Shown here piece by piece: positions 61,534 through 64,000 of a stretch of DNA of 64,000 nucleotides (positions are counted from its first letter, which is position 1; every line of letters begins with the position of its first letter). Made by a program: the position numbers and the translations under genes. The notes beneath the pieces are model-generated. The model saw nothing but the letters and a program-made list of their open reading frames with translations. It made no database searches and was not told the origin of the DNA. The stretch comes from Paenimyroides ummariense. Lineage in GTDB: Bacteria; Bacteroidota; Bacteroidia; Flavobacteriales; Flavobacteriaceae. The DNA lies in assembly GCF_900115115.1 (NCBI RefSeq), contig NZ_FOVI01000008.1, positions 1 to 64,000 on the forward strand. The letters run 5' to 3'.

Positions 61534-62769
61534 TCAATATTTTAAAATAACATTCAATAGTTTTAAATCATTCCAAAAATCTGGATATGATTTAGAAACC
61601 ACTTCGGCATTTTTTATTACTAAAGATTGTTTTAAAATCAGCGGAGCAAATGCCATCGCCATTCGGTGATCTTGATAGGTTTCTATTTTTATAGGATCAT
61701 TTTGAAAAACTACAGAATTAATCAACTGAATAGAATCAGCTGAAATTGAAACTGATGCTCCAAATTTTTCTAATTCGTTTTTTAAAGCTTGCAAACGATC
61801 GGTTTCTTTAATTTTCAAGGTATGTAAACCCGTTAAATTGCAGGTAATTCCCAAGCCTAAACAAGTAACAATAATGGTTTGGGCAATATCGGGCGCGTTA
61901 TTTAAATTAAGATTTATATTTTTTATTGATGGATTTTCAATCTTTTTAAGGATGATTTTATTGTCTGTAAATATAGTTTGAACTCCGAAATTTTGATAGA
62001 TTTCTGCCAAAACCGCATCTCCTTGCAAACTGTTTTGTTTGAAATATCCCAAAGTAATTTCAGTATCGATTTTTGATAAGGCAATTAAACTATAAAAGTA
62101 TGATGCCGATGACCAATCTGATTCTACCACAAAAGTATCATTTGTAAGCTTTTCTGTATGTGGAATTTTTATGATGTTATTTTCAAATTCGGCTTTAATT
62201 CCTAATGATTGTAAAACCGAAAGCGTCATTTTTATGTAAGGAATTGATGTAATTTTGCCTTGTAATTGAATTTCGAGTCCGTTTGGTAAGCTTGATCCTA
62301 TCAACATTAACGATGTAATGTACTGGCTGCTTACATTGGCATCAATCAAAACTTTATTGCCTTGGATTTTTTTTCCGATGATTTTTATCGGCGGAAAACC
62401 CTCTTGGTTTAAATACGAAATATCGCTTCCTAACTGATTTAAAGCATCTACCAAAATTTTGATTGGTCGTTCGTGCATTCGGTTCGATCCTGAAATAACA
62501 ACCTCTAAACCTTCTTGAATTGCGTAAAACGATGTTAAAAACCGCATAGCTGTACCTGCATGATACACATTGATTTCGCTTGATTTCCCAACTGACTGCA
62601 AAGCATTTTTCATGACTTCGGAATCATCGGAATTCGACGCGTTTTCAATTTTTAAGTTAGGATATAACGCCTGAAGTAAAAGCAAACGGTTAGTTTCGGA
62701 TTTTGATCCTGAAATGATGATTCCCTGATTGTTCTTTAATTCGCTCTTATTCAGCAAGATATCGTTCAT
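61534..62769 (-). CDS. aroA: 3-phosphoshikimate 1-carboxyvinyltransferase (EPSP synthase)
   Basis: AroA forms EPSP in the shikimate pathway. Signatures: SGSKSETNRLLLLQAL, GTAMRFLTSFYAIQEG, SGSNRMHERPIKILVDALNQL, SSQYITSLMLIGS, VESDWSSASYFYSLIAL, LKIKETDRLQALKNEL and YQDHRMAMAFAPL. The length of 411 aa is a little short, as usual in Bacteroidota. The catalytic Lys, Arg, Asp and Glu motifs are in place. Confidence 0.96.
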   Translation of the reverse strand: MNDILLNKSELKNNQGIIISGSKSETNRLLLLQALYPNLKIENASNSDDSEVMKNALQSVGKSSEINVYHAGTAMRFLTSFYAIQEGLEVVISGSNRMHERPIKILVDALNQLGSDISYLNQEGFPPIKIIGKKIQGNKVLIDANVSSQYITSLMLIGSSLPNGLEIQLQGKITSIPYIKMTLSVLQSLGIKAEFENNIIKIPHTEKLTNDTFVVESDWSSASYFYSLIALSKIDTEITLGYFKQNSLQGDAVLAEIYQNFGVQTIFTDNKIILKKIENPSIKNINLNLNNAPDIAQTIIVTCLGLGITCNLTGLHTLKIKETDRLQALKNELEKFGASVSISADSIQLINSVVFQNDPIKIETYQDHRMAMAFAPLILKQSLVIKNAEVVSKSYPDFWNDLKLLNVILKY

Positions 62770-62818
62770 AGTGTTTAGCCGCTTAATTCGATATCAAAAT
62801 TACTAAACATTATAAAAA

Positions 62819-62844
62819 AAAATCGTGCGAATGTGCCCGATTTT
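62819..62844 (-). terminator. Likely terminator of the outer-membrane protein gene
   Basis: AAAATCG pairs with CGATTTT around a partly paired middle (GC with GC). The A run at 62814-62820 gives T residues on the minus strand. It lies about 20 nt past the stop at 62865. The stem is weaker than others. Confidence 0.5.
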
Positions 62845-62864
62845 CATTTTTTATTTTCTGTAGA

Positions 62865-63437
62865 TTAGAAGTTTTTAGAAATACCGATGTTTACCGTTTT
62901 TCCAAAATTAAAATCGAAACCAGATGATTTAACCTCAGGTGTAGTATCACTTTTCATAGCATTGTAATTAATTCCACCGATAGAAAAGTTTAAACCAAAA
63001 CTGTTTTTCATGTTAATAAACAAAGCCGGAGTTATACCTGCGTAAAATCCGTTAGATTTTACAGATGTAGTTGGTAAACCAGTCAGGGTAGTTTCTGCTT
63101 TTAGTGTTTGGTGACCTGCCGAAACATCTGCATAAACAGCGAATAGCTCGCTTAATGGTTTTGCATAACGGTAAAATGCCCCAATTTTAAAACCGTTTGT
63201 TTTGTATTCGGTTGTACCTTGCTCTTCTTTTGATCCTAAAATTGAGGTTTGTAAACCAACAGTCATATTTTCATTAAATTGGTAACCAACCGTGGGAGAA
63301 AATTCAAAAGAGTTTGATTTGTTATCTCCTACTTTATCAGAAGAAAATCCAACATTACCACCCACTAAAATAGTTCCTTCTTGCGCATTTGCCATACCAG
63401 TTATAGCAAGTACCAACATTAACATAATTTTTTTCAT
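62865..63437 (-). CDS. Outer-membrane beta-barrel protein
   Basis: A signal peptide (residues 1-18, ending GMANA) precedes a 170-residue barrel with alternating strands (ILVGGNVGFSSDK, FEFSPTVGYQFNENMTVGLQ, FKIGAFYRYAKPL, FGLNFSIGGINY) and a last strand FGKTVNIGISKNF ending in Phe. This is the common small Bacteroidota OMP b-brl type. Its function is unknown. A TAAATTTG box (63468-63461, minus strand) lies upstream. Confidence 0.85.
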   Translation of the reverse strand: MKKIMLMLVLAITGMANAQEGTILVGGNVGFSSDKVGDNKSNSFEFSPTVGYQFNENMTVGLQTSILGSKEEQGTTEYKTNGFKIGAFYRYAKPLSELFAVYADVSAGHQTLKAETTLTGLPTTSVKSNGFYAGITPALFINMKNSFGLNFSIGGINYNAMKSDTTPEVKSSGFDFNFGKTVNIGISKNF

Positions 63438-63578
63438 TATTCTTTTCTTTAAATTCGGTGCAAATTTATTCGCTTTTTTAAAAAAGCTGTTATTTTTTTA
63501 GTGTTTACGGTGTAAAATAGCATGTTTATAGTACTGCTCACCTAAAACGTACCGCTTTTAAAGTAAAAAATAAACCCT

Positions 63579-63905
63579 TTATTTTAGTTTTTCGTTGTTA
63601 TGATGGCGGTCGTGATCGCGGTTGCTTTTTAAATCCATTTTTTTATCGAAGGCTTCCTGTAAATTTACTCCCGTTTGATTTGCCAAACATAAAACCACAA
63701 AAACAACATCGGCTAATTCTTCGCCCAAATCTTTGTTTTTATCGCTTTCTTTTTCTGACTGTTCGCCGTATCTTCGGGCAATGATACGAGCCACCTCACC
63801 TACTTCTTCGGTAAGTTGCGCCATATTGGTTAATTCGTTAAAATAGCGAACACCGTGTTCTTTTATCCAATTGTCAACATTTAGTTGTGCGTTTTTAATA
63901 TCCAT
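63579..63905 (-). CDS. MazG-like nucleotide pyrophosphohydrolase
   Basis: A single MazG-type all-helical domain: NELTNMAQLTEEVGEVARIIAR with the metal-binding EExxE, and LGEELADVVFVVLCLA with ExxD. At 108 aa it is the short form, which cleaves NTPs or dNTPs to monophosphates. A histidine/asparagine-rich tail (HDRHHNNEKLK) follows. Its ATG overlaps the stop of the gene upstream (TAATG). Confidence 0.92.
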   Translation of the reverse strand: MDIKNAQLNVDNWIKEHGVRYFNELTNMAQLTEEVGEVARIIARRYGEQSEKESDKNKDLGEELADVVFVVLCLANQTGVNLQEAFDKKMDLKSNRDHDRHHNNEKLK

Positions 63906-64000
63906 TATACTTTTTTATTTTTTTGAGAAATCCACTTTTTTATATTTCTGATGATAAAATAGTCAAAAACTGACATTCCCAACATCCAAATAATAACAAA
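63905..64000 (-). CDS. 3' end of an unidentified membrane protein (partial)
   Basis: An open frame enters from the right edge and ends at a TAA sharing one base with the MazG-like start. The last 31 residues read as a hydrophobic stretch (FVIIWMLGMSVFDYF) followed by a basic tail (IIRNIKKWISQKNKKV). It is probably a membrane protein whose start lies outside the window. The coupling to the MazG-like gene suggests one operon. Confidence 0.6.
   Translation of the reverse strand, partial: FVIIWMLGMSVFDYFIIRNIKKWISQKNKKV

Noticed and set aside
1..64000. tRNA, rRNA, transposase or prophage genes
   Set aside because: No cloverleaf, rRNA motif, transposase DDE motif or integrase was seen in the intergenic parts or translated genes on reading through both strands.

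Overview
The window is a 64 kb stretch of chromosome from a low-GC member of the Bacteroidota, almost certainly family Flavobacteriaceae (Flavobacterium, Myroides or a close relative). Several signs agree. Secreted proteins carry type IX secretion sorting domains (type A at 52283-53656 and 58111-59439, type B at 9651-11063). Bacillithiol synthesis (BshC) is present. There are many proteins of families typical of the phylum: DUF4199, DUF2975, DUF1599, DUF3822, the GlmU-like nucleotidyltransferase and the DoxX-thioredoxin fusion. Clear flavobacterial promoters of the form TTTG or TTG, about 17-21 nt, then TAnnTTTG lie in front of rpsF, rpmE, queA and others. No tRNA, rRNA, CRISPR array, prophage or transposase gene was seen. 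Gene density is high and most genes are ordinary chromosomal ones.

Layout. 1-3 kb: a DNA-repair methyltransferase with a WYL regulator broken by a stop codon, then the rpsF-rpsR-rplI operon. 3-9.5 kb: an S23/IVP four-helix gene framed by degenerate repeats, priA, an erythromycin-esterase-like protein, and nadC-yihY-DUF2147. 9.5-15.5 kb: a type B T9SS protein wedged into the 5' end of csaA with a 34-bp duplication, rlmH, a possible orphan immunity protein, two small lipoproteins, folP and a DUF1599 protein. 15.5-19.6 kb: an operon of DoxX/thioredoxin fusion, lone ABC permease, TlpA-like lipoprotein and tpiA, followed by an unusual palindromic array. 19.6-31.8 kb: lipid, nucleotide and cell-envelope genes (PlsC-like, Nudix, Omp85-like, GlmU-like, L31, GT2, phosphohexomutase, ABC exporter). 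31.9-34.8 kb: three tandem DUF2975 membrane proteins, a serine hydrolase and a small HTH regulator. 35-43.5 kb: DUF2971, VOC, truncated haemoglobin, ndk, menE, a CPBP protease, an ArsC-family protein, a TonB-type receptor and an EamA transporter. 43.6-47.1 kb: a DUF2089-to-SdpI membrane operon. 47.2-64 kb: a B12/radical-SAM protein, bshC, a decayed gene fragment, secreted T9SS enzymes (sugar dehydrogenase, PNGase F homologue), rsmD-DUF3822, a RecD-like helicase with kdsB, DUF1003, queA, aroA, a small outer-membrane protein and a MazG-like pyrophosphohydrolase.

Points most worth a second look: two four-unit arrays of an 18-bp palindrome phased at exactly 22 bp (19010-19093 and 47130-47213); the csaA 5'-end duplication around an inserted T9SS gene; the S23 gene with its flanking repeats; a PNGase F homologue that keeps the three catalytic acids; the DUF2975 and DUF2089/SdpI membrane operons; and three apparent gene lesions (WYL regulator, GNAT acetyltransferase, and a fragment at 51253-51425). 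No clearly new defence or mobile system could be demonstrated.
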